The notes under the pieces were generated by a model. That model saw only the letters and a list, made by a program, of their open reading frames with translations, had not been told where the DNA came from and did no database searches. Shown one piece after another: positions 1 through 7,089 of a stretch of 36,815 bases of DNA. Made by a program: the position numbers and the translations under genes. The stretch comes from Candidatus Saccharimonadota bacterium (lineage in GTDB: Bacteria > Patescibacteriota > Saccharimonadia > Saccharimonadales > EFPC-124). Within the stretch, counting starts at the first letter, position 1. Each line of letters starts with the position of its first letter. The stretch covers positions 1 to 36,815 of the forward strand of contig JAEHDC010000015.1 in the NCBI GenBank assembly GCA_016880595.1, given 5' to 3'.

Positions 1-1
1 C

Positions 2-1852
2 ACACCAGATTCTCCGACTCAACGTGTGGCCGGCGAGCCTCTGCCTCAGTTTGTAAGTGTTGAACATAAAACTCGTATGCTCAGCCTCAATGATGTCTTT
101 AACCAGGCTGAAGTTTTAGCTTGGCGCGATCGTATCCAAAAAATTTTGCCAAACACCATATTTGAGTTTTTTGTTGACACAAAAATGGACGGCTTGGCTT
201 GCTCCCTGGTTTATCAGGATGGCATTTTGGTGCGCGGTGTCACCAGGGGCAACGGCACTGTGGGGGAAGACGTGACGCAGAACGTAAAAACCATAGAATC
301 TGTGCCGCTGACCTTGCGCAAAACTAAGGTTGCTGATTTATTTTTGCACGGTCGCACAGAAATCCGCGGCGAAATTGTTATGTTTAAAGATGATTTTGAG
401 CGGCTAAATCAATCGCGCGAAAAACAGGGTTTGCCACTTTTTGCCAATCCTCGTAATCTTGCAGCCGGAACAATACGCCAGCTCGACCCCAAGCTAGTAG
501 CTGCTCGACCATTGCAATTTGTGGCCTGGGAACTGTTGCGTGACGACTTGTTGGAAGTTCCAACTTATGACATGGCATATCAAACAATCCGCGAACTTGG
601 GCTTTATGCCAACAAGCATGCCAAAGTTGTCAGTACAATTGTTGATGTCATGAAATTTGCAAAATATTGGGAAGAGCGGCGCCATGATCTGCGGTTCAAC
701 ACAGATGGCTTGGTGATTAAAGTGAACAATCGCGCAGATTTTGACCGGCTCGGCGTAGTTGGCAAAGCGCCGCGCGGTGCTGTGGCTTACAAATATCCGG
801 CCGAGCAGGCCACTACCAAAGTCAAAGATATTTTAATTAGCATTGGTCGCACTGGGGCGGCAACTCCTGTGGCGGTTTTGGAGCCAGTTGTGGTGGCTGG
901 CAGTACTGTGCAAATGGCCACGTTGCATAACGAGGGCGAGGTTTTGCGCAAAGATGTGCGCGTTGGTGATACGGTTATTGTACATAAAGCTGGCGATATC
1001 ATACCTGAGATAGTTGAGTCGCTCAAAAAGCTACGTACTGGCGCGGAAAAACCTTTTAAAATGCCAGAATTTTGCCCAGAATGCAATACTAAGCTTGTAA
1101 AACTGAAGGCCGACGAGGCGGTTTGGCGTTGTCCAAACAGCCACTGCCCGGCGCGTGTCCAAAACCAAGTTCAACATTATGCCAGCAAATCGGCGTTGGA
1201 TATTGAAGGCTTGGGCGAAAAAAACGTGCTGGCGCTTTTGGACGCCAAACTCATTCGCGATGCAGCTGACCTCTATTCTTTGACCGTAAAACAGCTGCTA
1301 GGCTTGGAGCGTTTTGCCGAAGTCTCAGCTACCAAGCTGGTTAGCGCCATCCAGGAAAAAAAGCAGCCGCTGTTGGCGAGATTTTTGTATGGTCTCGGGA
1401 TTCGGCAGGTCGGCGCTCAGACTGCTGTGGATTTGGCTAATCATTTTAAATCGTTGAGCGCGCTACGCGAAGCTACGGTTGACGAGCTGCAACAGGTTGA
1501 AGGCGTGGGAGAAGTGGTGGCGGAAAGCATCGTAACTTGGTTTGCAACAGAAGCTAGCCAACAGCTTTTGGCCAAATTTGCAAATGTTGGCGTGGAGCCG
1601 CAAAAAGTTGCGCACGTTGGCGGCGCGCTAGGCGGCAAGAATTTTGTAATTAGCGGAACGCTTGGTTTGCTAGAACGAGAAGAAGCTGCGGAAAAAATCC
1701 GCGCAAAAGGCGGTGGCTTCCAAACTTCCGTTGGCAAAACTACAACCTATTTGGTTCTTGGGGAAAATCCTGGCGCTAGCAAAGTTGCCAAAGCCGAGAA
1801 GCTTGGAACAAAAATTTTGAATGAAGAAGATCTGCTACAATTAATAAAGTAA
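2..1852 (+). CDS. ligA: NAD-dependent DNA ligase LigA (5' end outside window)
   Basis: Seals 3'-OH/5'-P nicks in duplex DNA using NAD+, in replication and repair. The open frame continues upstream of the first in-frame GTG (base 26): bases 2-25 encode TPDSPTQR, the conserved NAD-ligase segment TPDSPTQRV, so the true start is left of the window. The adenylated lysine lies in the KMDGLA motif (codon 182-184). The nucleotidyltransferase and OB-fold regions follow, then a four-cysteine zinc finger (CPEC and CPNSHC, about bases 1071-1150), helix-hairpin-helix repeats and a C-terminal BRCT domain (about 1620-1850). The visible part is about 616 residues against roughly 670 for the family, so only about 50-60 N-terminal residues are missing. 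It stops 12 bases before the next start, so the two genes are probably cotranscribed. Identity is very secure; the KMDG variant (usually KIDG or KVDG) is a minor oddity. Confidence 0.97.
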   Translation, partial: TPDSPTQRVAGEPLPQFVSVEHKTRMLSLNDVFNQAEVLAWRDRIQKILPNTIFEFFVDTKMDGLACSLVYQDGILVRGVTRGNGTVGEDVTQNVKTIESVPLTLRKTKVADLFLHGRTEIRGEIVMFKDDFERLNQSREKQGLPLFANPRNLAAGTIRQLDPKLVAARPLQFVAWELLRDDLLEVPTYDMAYQTIRELGLYANKHAKVVSTIVDVMKFAKYWEERRHDLRFNTDGLVIKVNNRADFDRLGVVGKAPRGAVAYKYPAEQATTKVKDILISIGRTGAATPVAVLEPVVVAGSTVQMATLHNEGEVLRKDVRVGDTVIVHKAGDIIPEIVESLKKLRTGAEKPFKMPEFCPECNTKLVKLKADEAVWRCPNSHCPARVQNQVQHYASKSALDIEGLGEKNVLALLDAKLIRDAADLYSLTVKQLLGLERFAEVSATKLVSAIQEKKQPLLARFLYGLGIRQVGAQTAVDLANHFKSLSALREATVDELQQVEGVGEVVAESIVTWFATEASQQLLAKFANVGVEPQKVAHVGGALGGKNFVISGTLGLLEREEAAEKIRAKGGGFQTSVGKTTTYLVLGENPGASKVAKAEKLGTKILNEEDLLQLIK

Positions 1853-1864
1853 AGGAGTTTGTTG

Positions 1865-2374
1865 ATGGATCAAATGCAATCTGCGTTGGGAACTTATTTT
1901 GCGGCTTGGAACGCCTGGAAAGAGCAAAATAAAAGCTACGATTTTAATTGCTTTAAGCCAATGCATTTTGGCTGGAAGGTGCCAAATGAGAATGCAGTTT
2001 CTAGTGAATTTTCGCAGCTTTTGCCTTTTGCCGATCAGGGCCACATTGTAACTGTTAACAATCGTAAGATTATACTTTTGGTTCTTAAGCAGTCAGTAGA
2101 AAACGTGCCGCTCATGCAACTTATCCAGAGACGGCCAGGCGGTATGGAGAATGTCGGCTTGGATCATGTAGCATTTTATTGTAGTGATTTAGAAGCGCTG
2201 ATGGATGCTTTGCAAAATACGCAAATTGATTGGAAGCGCATGAACGGCCCGGCGCACCAGTGGATTTCTTTGCATTTTGGTGCTGACAATATGGAGGCAA
2301 AGATTTTTGACCGCACGTCGCCAGATATTGCTGGCAATGAGCTTTTGCAAGCTGGGTTTAAAATTATTAATTAG
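1865..2374 (+). CDS. VOC/glyoxalase-like small protein
   Basis: A protein of 169 residues of uncertain function. The segment from about residue 97 (GLDHVAFYCSDLEALMDAL) resembles the opening strand-helix unit of vicinal-oxygen-chelate (VOC) domains, and a later His/Glu-containing stretch (SLHFGADNMEAKIFDR) could supply metal ligands. A second repeat is not obvious. The frame opens at TTG 1859, but the ribosome-binding site AAAGGAG (1851-1857) sits only one base before that TTG and seven bases before the ATG at 1865, so the ATG is chosen. It follows ligA directly, suggesting one operon, although no functional link to ligation is visible. No signal peptide or membrane segment is seen. The VOC assignment rests on local similarity only and no substrate can be named. 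Confidence 0.6.
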   Translation: MDQMQSALGTYFAAWNAWKEQNKSYDFNCFKPMHFGWKVPNENAVSSEFSQLLPFADQGHIVTVNNRKIILLVLKQSVENVPLMQLIQRRPGGMENVGLDHVAFYCSDLEALMDALQNTQIDWKRMNGPAHQWISLHFGADNMEAKIFDRTSPDIAGNELLQAGFKIIN

Positions 2375-2461
2375 TATTTGCTTGGCGCAAAGAATGTGAG
2401 AAAATAAGTAAGCTCTAGCTGCAAAGTATCGTGTTCATATTGTGATGATTCGGAGGCTTTT

Positions 2462-2908
2462 GTGCCAACAAATTATGCCACTGGTGATGGTATTGGTAGG
2501 TTTATTCGTGATCTCCGGCCAGATATGACGGTGCGTCAGCTAGCTAATAGGCTTGGACTGCATAGGTACTCGGTTATGCGTATGCTAAATAAAATGTCGT
2601 CTAGTCCACTTCAAAGATGGCAGACGTTTTCAACATACGCCGAGGCTGCTGGCATAGAACTGGTAATTTTATTTAGAAACAAGGAAAGTGGTTTGCATTA
2701 TCGGACATTTCGTAGCGCGCATATGGCTGCGGGGTTGAGCTGTGATGCTATTGCACAACTAACTAATCGGCATATCAGAATCGTCTACAAGTTTAGAGGA
2801 AACTGGGATTACGGACGAATAGTTAGACTTGAGACAGCCAGACTGTATGCCGACGCAATTGGCTGCGAACTTGTAATTTATGCTCGTCTTCAATCTAAGA
2901 ACAGCTAG
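2462..2908 (+). CDS. Tandem-duplicated helix-turn-helix protein
   Basis: A 148-residue putative DNA-binding protein made of two similar halves of about 65 residues. Each half has a predicted helix-turn-helix (TVRQLANRLGLHRYSVMRML near residues 25-44; LSCDAIAQLTNRHIRIVYKF near 90-109), then a helix rich in Tyr/Ala (TFSTYAEAAGIELVILF; TARLYADAIGCELVIYA). The halves end alike (GIELVILF versus GCELVIYA), which supports an internal duplication. One chain could thus place two HTHs as a pseudo-dimer, as in Cro/C1-like folds. The start is GTG at 2462, chosen for the CGGAGG site five bases upstream. It stands alone, with an 87-base gap before it and a strong inverted repeat after it. The target is unknown. 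Confidence 0.65.
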   Translation: MPTNYATGDGIGRFIRDLRPDMTVRQLANRLGLHRYSVMRMLNKMSSSPLQRWQTFSTYAEAAGIELVILFRNKESGLHYRTFRSAHMAAGLSCDAIAQLTNRHIRIVYKFRGNWDYGRIVRLETARLYADAIGCELVIYARLQSKNS

Positions 2909-2914
2909 AGCTAT

Positions 2915-2947
2915 GCAGACTCCGCTTTCTTGTAAGGCGGAGTCTGC
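2915..2947. terminator. Perfect 11-bp inverted repeat, possible terminator
   Basis: GCAGACTCCGC (2915-2925) pairs perfectly with GCGGAGTCTGC (2937-2947) around an 11-nt loop, just after the HTH gene. There is no clean T-run on either strand, so it is either a weak or factor-assisted terminator or a 3'-end mRNA stabiliser. Confidence 0.45.
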
Positions 2948-2968
2948 GCAAACTTCTTAAAAATGTAT

Positions 2969-2974
2969 TATAAT
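2969..2974 (+). promoter_or_regulatory. -10 box for membrane-protein gene
   Basis: A perfect TATAAT lies ten bases before the ATG at 2984, so the predicted transcription start falls within a few bases of that codon and the mRNA would be leaderless or nearly so. It also argues against the ATG at 2963, which lies upstream of this -10. No good -35 is seen. Confidence 0.5.
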
Positions 2975-2983
2975 GGGTTGAAT

Positions 2984-3670
2984 ATGGACAAATACAAAAA
3001 ATTAAAGTTGTACTGCTTTTCGCCGCCTGTCATGCTTGCAACCTTTATTATAGAAATAGTTTTGGCGGTCTACACGGTTTTGCGGTATAAATTAAATCCT
3101 GTTGGCAGGTTGAGTGTAATTATTTTGGTTTGCTTGGCAGTTTTTCAGGTTGCCGAGTATAACGTTTGCGAAGCTGGCATGATGAACTCTTTGATGGCAT
3201 CGCGCCTTGGTTTTGTTGCAATTACGCTATTGCCGCCACTTGGTATCCATCTTATTTATGAGCTGTCCGAGACAAAAAAGAATCAGTTGGTTCTGCCAGC
3301 GTATTTTACCGGCGCGGCGTTCATTTTTTACTTTTTGTTTGCAACACAATCGCTTAGCGGCCATCAATGCTTTGGTAATTATGTTATTTTTCAGATGTCG
3401 GCAAACTGCGGCTGGCTTTACGGTCTTTATTATTATGGCTGGATGTTGACCGGAATTTGGCTTTGTCTGGATTTGGCTAAAGAAAAGACCAAGCCCACAA
3501 TGTATGGCGTGATGGTTGCATATGCTATGTTCATTTTGCCCACCGCCACTGTTAACTTGCTATCTCCGGCCACGACTATGGGCATCCCATCAATAATGTG
3601 CGGCTTTGCTGTTACGCTGGCTTTGGTGCTGGCGTTTTGGGTTTTGCCGAGAGCTGGATTAAGAAAATGA
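2984..3670 (+). CDS. Polytopic membrane protein, 7TM-sensor-like
   Basis: About 228 residues with roughly seven hydrophobic segments: VMLATFIIEIVLAVYTVL, LSVIILVCLAVFQVAEY, the LGFVAITLLPPLGIHLIY stretch, YFTGAAFIFYFLF, the YGLYYYGWMLTGIWLCL stretch, YGVMVAYAMFILPTATV and a final FAVTLALVLAFWVLP. The layout resembles the 7TM N-terminal modules of some histidine kinases, but no kinase or output domain follows, so it is a stand-alone membrane module. Residues Cys70 and Cys122 (ORF numbering) might form an extracytoplasmic disulfide. ATG 2984 is preferred to ATG 2963 because a TATAAT box lies between them. The gene ends in an ATGA overlap with the methyltransferase gene, so the two are translationally coupled. 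No specific function can be assigned. Confidence 0.6.
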   Translation: MDKYKKLKLYCFSPPVMLATFIIEIVLAVYTVLRYKLNPVGRLSVIILVCLAVFQVAEYNVCEAGMMNSLMASRLGFVAITLLPPLGIHLIYELSETKKNQLVLPAYFTGAAFIFYFLFATQSLSGHQCFGNYVIFQMSANCGWLYGLYYYGWMLTGIWLCLDLAKEKTKPTMYGVMVAYAMFILPTATVNLLSPATTMGIPSIMCGFAVTLALVLAFWVLPRAGLRK

Positions 3671-4647
3671 TGCGTTATTTTGCAACATTTACGAGCGGCT
3701 GCCAAGAGATAATTGCATCACGGCTACAAAACTTCAGCAACAATCAACTTAAAGTCGAGGAGCTGCACGACGGTTTAGTGATTTTTAGCTCAGACTTGAC
3801 CGTTAACCAGCTTAGCGAACTGCGATTTTTTACCAACATTTTTGGCCTAACAAAAGATTGTGGCGAGCAAAAAAGTCTCGAGGATGCCGCAGGTATTATT
3901 AAAACATCAGATATAAACTGCCGGGATTTTAAAACTTTTGCTACATATCTGCGCCAAGGCAGCCAGCCAGCCAGCTCGGCAGCCTTGGGTAATTTACAAA
4001 ATGTAATTGCGGCTGCAACTGGCGCTCAGCCAACTTCTTTTAGGCCGGATTTAGAGTTTTTGCTTTGGTTACGCGATGACAAGCGCGCTTTGTTTGGCTG
4101 GCGGTTGCCTCTGGCTGGTTTCAAAAAAAGAAGTCTGGAAGCCGGCGAGCTCCGACCGGAAGTTGCGCATATCATGGGCTTGGTGGCTGCGCTTTCGTCA
4201 AAGCACGTGGTGCTTGATCCGTTTGCTGGTTACGGTGCAATAGTTCGCGAATGTTTGCAAGGATTCCATTGCCAAGAGGTAATTGCCGTTGAGCATAATG
4301 AGCATCTTTTGCCGCACCTCAAAAGCATCCCGCATCTTGTTGCTAAGCAAGGCGACGCAGCGCGTTTGCCGCACATTGTTTCGCGCAGCATTGATCGCGT
4401 TATAACAGATCCGCCGTGGGGACGCTTTGAGGCAAGCTCGCCAGAGAACTTGCGGCATTTGTATTTTGCTTCTCTCCAGCAGATGCATCGCGTCTTGCGC
4501 TCAAAAGGTTGCGCAGTGATTTTAACTGGGGTAGACTTCTTGCCAGAGCTGGCCCAGGAAACTGGTTTTATTCAAGAAAAACAGTACAATATTTTGGTCT
4601 CTGGCCAAAAAGCGACGTTGTATAAATTACGAAAACTTGCAACATAA
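3667..4647 (+). CDS. THUMP/RlmKL-type RNA N2-guanine methyltransferase
   Basis: A 326-residue SAM-dependent methyltransferase of the COG0116/Trm14-like class, which methylates guanine N2 in rRNA or tRNA. The N-terminal part (FATFTSGCQEIIASRL) has the THUMP-type RNA-binding look of RlmL relatives. LRPEVAHIMGLVA leads into the SAM-binding motif I DPFAGYGAI (about bases 4216-4242), and the catalytic motif appears as TDPPWGR (about 4408-4428). The start is ATG 3667, sharing ATGA with the preceding stop; the longer open frame from GTG 3598 lies inside the membrane-protein gene and is rejected. Coupling to a membrane protein is unexpected for an RNA modification enzyme. The exact target nucleotide cannot be told from sequence alone. 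Confidence 0.82.
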   Translation: MMRYFATFTSGCQEIIASRLQNFSNNQLKVEELHDGLVIFSSDLTVNQLSELRFFTNIFGLTKDCGEQKSLEDAAGIIKTSDINCRDFKTFATYLRQGSQPASSAALGNLQNVIAAATGAQPTSFRPDLEFLLWLRDDKRALFGWRLPLAGFKKRSLEAGELRPEVAHIMGLVAALSSKHVVLDPFAGYGAIVRECLQGFHCQEVIAVEHNEHLLPHLKSIPHLVAKQGDAARLPHIVSRSIDRVITDPPWGRFEASSPENLRHLYFASLQQMHRVLRSKGCAVILTGVDFLPELAQETGFIQEKQYNILVSGQKATLYKLRKLAT

Positions 4648-4658
4648 GCACTTTAGAA

Positions 4659-4664
4659 TATAAT
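4659..4664 (+). promoter_or_regulatory. Promoter of candidate ncRNA
   Basis: TATAAT at 4659-4664 with TTGCAA at 4637-4642 as a possible -35 (16-nt spacer), just inside and after the end of the methyltransferase gene. The predicted start is near 4671, at the first paired base of the folded RNA downstream. Confidence 0.55.
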
Positions 4665-4670
4665 AAAAGT

Positions 4671-4788
4671 AGCTAGTGCGCATGGCTCTTTGCGACCTGC
4701 AAAAAACAAAAATACCCGAAAAAGAGCCGGGTGGGCGCGCATTAGCCCAAGTATCATTGCCCGCGCGGCTGCACTTGCAGCTCTTTTT
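4671..4788 (+). ncRNA. Candidate structured ncRNA, about 118 nt
   Basis: No reading frame of substance occurs here, but the stretch folds well. A 10-bp stem (4672-4681 with 4737-4746, one G-U) stacks on an 8-bp stem (GGCTCTTT 4684-4691 with AAAGAGCC 4721-4728) that closes an A-rich loop of about 29 nt. A 3' hairpin (GCTGC 4768-4772 / GCAGC 4777-4781) followed by TTTTT (4784-4788) looks like an intrinsic terminator. With the TATAAT promoter at 4659 it has all parts of an independent small RNA gene. I see no SRP, tmRNA or RNase P signature; a divergent 6S-like or regulatory RNA is possible. Identity unknown. Confidence 0.6.
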
Positions 4789-4827
4789 ATTTAAGAAATC
4801 ACGCTTTTTGTATTGGTCAATTTGTGA

Positions 4828-4833
4828 TATAAT
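4828..4833 (+). promoter_or_regulatory. Extended -10 promoter of tRNA-Ala
   Basis: TGATATAAT (TG at 4825-4826, TATAAT 4828-4833), thirteen bases before the mature tRNA 5' end. The same extended -10 form recurs in the phage promoters of this window. Confidence 0.6.
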
Positions 4834-4845
4834 TCCTCAAGACGC

Positions 4846-4922
4846 GGGGCATTAGCTCATTTGGCTAGAGCGCTTCCATGGCATGGAAGAGGTGATCGGT
4901 TCGAATCCGATATGCTCCACCA
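4846..4922 (+). tRNA. tRNA-Ala (anticodon GGC), candidate attachment site
   Basis: Complete 77-nt cloverleaf: acceptor GGGGCAT/ATGCTCC (one G-U), D arm GCTC/GAGC, anticodon stem CTTCC/GGAAG with loop ATGGCAT, giving anticodon GGC that reads GCC alanine codons, five-base variable loop, T arm ATCGG-TTCGAAT-CCGAT, and an encoded ACCA end. It sits exactly at the junction between chromosomal-type genes and phage genes. tRNA 3' ends are common targets of tyrosine integrases and one starts at 36477, so this is the likely attL. A second copy of its 3' end is not present in the window, so attR would lie beyond the right edge. Confidence 0.95.
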
Positions 4923-4962
4923 TTACGATTTGTATAAATCGTAAATTAATTTATTCGCTTGT

Positions 4963-4990
4963 AGATCGACTGAAATGTCGATCTTTTTTA
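4963..4990 (+). terminator. Intrinsic terminator after tRNA-Ala
   Basis: AGATCGAC (4963-4970) pairs with GTCGATCT (4977-4984) around TGAAAT and runs into TTTTT. A second small inverted repeat (TTACGATTT / AAATCGTAA, 4923-4944) lies between it and the tRNA. Confidence 0.8.
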
Positions 4991-5022
4991 TTTTCCTGGT
5001 ATCATCGCTGATGTCAATGAAG

Positions 5023-5050
5023 AAAGACCGACAGATCACCGGTCTTTTTT
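5023..5050 (+). terminator. Second intrinsic terminator
   Basis: AAAGACCG (5023-5030) pairs with CGGTCTTT (5040-5047) and continues into Ts. Two terminators in series isolate the phage early region from tRNA transcription. Confidence 0.75.
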
Positions 5051-5228
5051 GCTCACTAGGCGAGGCTGTCACTCCGGAAGATTGACACCTCACGCAGGTG
5101 ATCCAACGGGATCGCGAGTTTACTGACGACGCCACGAAATCAAAAATATAAGGCGATCATAACAGTAGACTCGGCATTTACAAAAAAGGTGAAGCAGCCA
5201 CCAACTTGACCACCGTTCTGCGGACGGC
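5051..5228. other. Non-coding junction segment
   Basis: Together with the terminators this completes about 306 bases without a gene between the tRNA and the lysozyme-like gene. It contains small hairpins (CACCT-CACGC-AGGTG near 5087-5101; GATCC-AACG-GGATC near 5101-5114) and a GACC/GGTC pairing that overlaps the next start codon. I see no convincing promoter. It may hold the left arm of the integration site. Confidence 0.35.
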
Positions 5229-5783
5229 ATGCCGGTCGAGCTTAATCGGAGTTCGATTATTCGACGAAGATTGCTGCTTTATGCGATTGTGATAGTTCTA
5301 TCAATCGCGTTCGTACAGCCGTCGCATTTAGCGACGCAAACAGAGCTATCGAACTTTAACAAGCCAGAGCAACTGCAGGAGCAATCCGAAGTTCCTAGGT
5401 TGGTGTCAACAGAGACATCGGCTGTAGTTGCGGCATCGGAGTTACAGTCGCAAGCGAACGCAACTGTAACGGAAACACAGAATCCGGCATCGGCTGGAAC
5501 ATGTGAGGAAGCCATCATAGCAGTTTGGCCAGCAAACTTACAGGCAGGCGCACGAATTGTAGCCCAAAAAGAGAGCGGAATGCGATCTGACGCTGTAGGC
5601 GCGGTTAACTATGACGGCTCGCAAGATTATGGTTGTTTTCAGATAAACAACTTTGCACATCCAGCATTTTTTGCTGGTGGAAATTGGAGCGATCCGACTT
5701 ACAATGCGCAGTACGCCCTCGCAATTTATAACGGGCGCGGTAACTGGACAGCATGGTATGCGGTTCGCGGCATTCTATGGTAA
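5229..5783 (+). CDS. Membrane-anchored lysozyme-like (SLT fold) protein
   Basis: A 184-residue protein predicted to cleave or remodel peptidoglycan outside the membrane. A basic N-terminus (RRR) and hydrophobic segment (LLLYAIVIVLSIAFV, about residues 15-30) form a signal anchor. A Ser/Thr/Gln/Glu-rich linker follows to about residue 95, then a small lysozyme-like domain: VAQKESGM (catalytic Glu about 115), DAVGAVNYDGSQDYGCFQINN and YNAQYALAIYNGRGNWTAWYAV, the arrangement of SLT/lysozyme-like domains. Two cysteines (in GTCEE and YGCFQ) may form a disulfide. The ATG at 5229 lacks a strong ribosome-binding site, so the start is uncertain. It lies first in the phage half, far from the holin/endolysin genes, which suggests an entry, exclusion or envelope role rather than lysis. 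It could also be a host gene by the attachment site. Confidence 0.72.
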   Translation: MPVELNRSSIIRRRLLLYAIVIVLSIAFVQPSHLATQTELSNFNKPEQLQEQSEVPRLVSTETSAVVAASELQSQANATVTETQNPASAGTCEEAIIAVWPANLQAGARIVAQKESGMRSDAVGAVNYDGSQDYGCFQINNFAHPAFFAGGNWSDPTYNAQYALAIYNGRGNWTAWYAVRGILW

Positions 5784-5792
5784 GAAACTAAA

Positions 5793-5947
5793 CTCGACAG
5801 CTCCATTGGGCATTTGGCACCTGGGCCTCGTACATTATCTCCAAAATACCCCCTCACGCTTGCCTTCATGGCGGTGAGTTGTAAAAACAAACATGCAACG
5901 TGAATAGGGCAGCTAATAGAAATTGGCTGTCCAATGGAGCTGTCGAG
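5793..5947 (+). ncRNA. Folded intercistronic element 1 (17-bp closing stem)
   Basis: A perfect 17-bp inverted repeat (5793-5809 with 5931-5947, arms beginning CTCGACAGC and ending GCTGTCGAG) encloses 121 nt. Inside are CTCAC/GTGAG (5853-5857/5874-5878) around GCC/GGC, and an alternative pairing GGGCAGC/GCTGTCC (5907-5913/5926-5932) that competes with the outer stem, so two folds are possible. It begins nine bases after the stop of the lysozyme-like gene and ends 31 bases before the next start, with no promoter or terminator of its own. No protein of substance is encoded. It could be a cis-regulatory RNA, a processed small RNA or, less likely, a small mobile element with terminal inverted repeats. 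Confidence 0.6.
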
Positions 5948-5978
5948 CGAATACTAGAAAAAAGCGGAGGGTTTTATC

Positions 5979-6335
5979 ATGAGTGAAAGTAAAGAAGTAC
6001 CTGCGCTGCTTGTGGCTGACAATGTTGGCAGTAAACAGCGAAATAAAAATAAAAAGGATGAAAAAAATATGGAAAAGATTAACAAGGCAGTTTTTGGCGT
6101 AATATTTTTAATTTTAAAAATAAGCTTCGTGATCGCGGCGGTGGCGCTATGGCGAATGCCATATGTTGAGCTGATGATAAGCTTGCCGCTATATCAGATA
6201 GTCGGCAGTATAATCGTGGCATTCTTGGCGTACTTGGAGCTTTATGCGTATTTTGCGCAACCAGCCTCTAGGCCCGCTAAAAAAAGCGCATTGGATAAAT
6301 TTAAGCTCGGATACGAAGCGCAACCAATTAAATAA
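5979..6335 (+). CDS. Small two-TM membrane protein, unknown function
   Basis: A 118-residue protein with a lysine-rich hydrophilic N-terminus (about residues 18-32), two hydrophobic segments (AVFGVIFLILKISFVIAAVALW about 38-59 and LPLYQIVGSIIVAFLAYLELYAYF about 69-92) and a basic tail. The ATG 5979 has a CGGAGG site eight bases upstream. It lies between folded element 1 and the RecT-like gene in the early region. Small early phage membrane proteins often act in superinfection exclusion or host takeover, but nothing here identifies the role. Confidence 0.65.
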   Translation: MSESKEVPALLVADNVGSKQRNKNKKDEKNMEKINKAVFGVIFLILKISFVIAAVALWRMPYVELMISLPLYQIVGSIIVAFLAYLELYAYFAQPASRPAKKSALDKFKLGYEAQPIK

Positions 6336-6354
6336 TTATTAGAGGATTAAAACA

Positions 6355-7089
6355 ATGAACGAGAGCATTGGTTCGCAAGAAATTGAGGTGGTTACGTCAC
6401 GGCCATCACAGCCAGACGCATCAAAGAGCGTATTGACGGATGCGGATAAGAGAGAGCTCAATCTATCTGTGCTGACGCAAAATACAGCCGTCATGAACCC
6501 TACAGAATATGCACAGATGAAAAAAATGGCTGGCGAATTTTGGGCAAGTGGCGCACTGAACGATTCATTTGAAAACGTTGAGCAGGTCATAATGGCGCTT
6601 GCCGCTGGCCGCGAGATGGGTATGGGATTCATAGAGAGCATCAACGGCCTCTATTTTGTAAAAGGTAAGTTGAACATTTATGGCAAGGCTACTCCTTCTG
6701 CTTTACGTAGGCATGGCTGGCGAATTACTTACTCCGAGGAGACTCAAGAGAGCTGTACGGCTACGATTCGCAACATCGATACTGGCGAGGAAATCGTAGA
6801 TACGTATACCCTCGAGGAGGCTGAGCTATCTGGGTTCACAAAGGACAAGTATGGCTTAAAAGTTGGGTGGAAACTTGGCGCAAACCGCAAGCGCAAACTG
6901 CGTTACGGGGTCTTAAGTCTGATCATCCATACGTACATACCTGAAGTGATTGGAGCTGCATCTGGCATCGCTGAGTATAGCCGGGACTACGTGGACGTTG
7001 ATCTCACTAAAGATGCTGCCAAAACAGCCCAAAAAAAACTTGCGGATGCCGGCATCATATCAACAATTAATAAGAAAACTAGGCATTAG
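6355..7089 (+). CDS. RecT-like single-strand DNA annealing protein
   Basis: A 244-residue protein with the layout of phage RecT/Bet-type annealing proteins. ENVEQVIMALAAGREMGM and GFIESINGLYFVKGKLNIYGKATPSALRRHG correspond to the family's characteristic region (many members have '...GxxMGLxPM.A......V..G.P...'). A Thr/Glu segment with YTLEEAELSG follows, then an Arg/Lys-rich helix (NRKRKLRYGVLSLIIHTYIPEVIG) matching the typical MLRARA...FPDVI region. Such proteins coat single strands and anneal complementary DNA during phage recombination, usually with a 5'-3' exonuclease. The stop codon directly abuts the next ATG (7087-7089/7090), and the next gene encodes a nuclease domain, which strengthens the call. 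ATG 6355 is preceded by AGAGGA. Confidence 0.78.
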   Translation: MNESIGSQEIEVVTSRPSQPDASKSVLTDADKRELNLSVLTQNTAVMNPTEYAQMKKMAGEFWASGALNDSFENVEQVIMALAAGREMGMGFIESINGLYFVKGKLNIYGKATPSALRRHGWRITYSEETQESCTATIRNIDTGEEIVDTYTLEEAELSGFTKDKYGLKVGWKLGANRKRKLRYGVLSLIIHTYIPEVIGAASGIAEYSRDYVDVDLTKDAAKTAQKKLADAGIISTINKKTRH

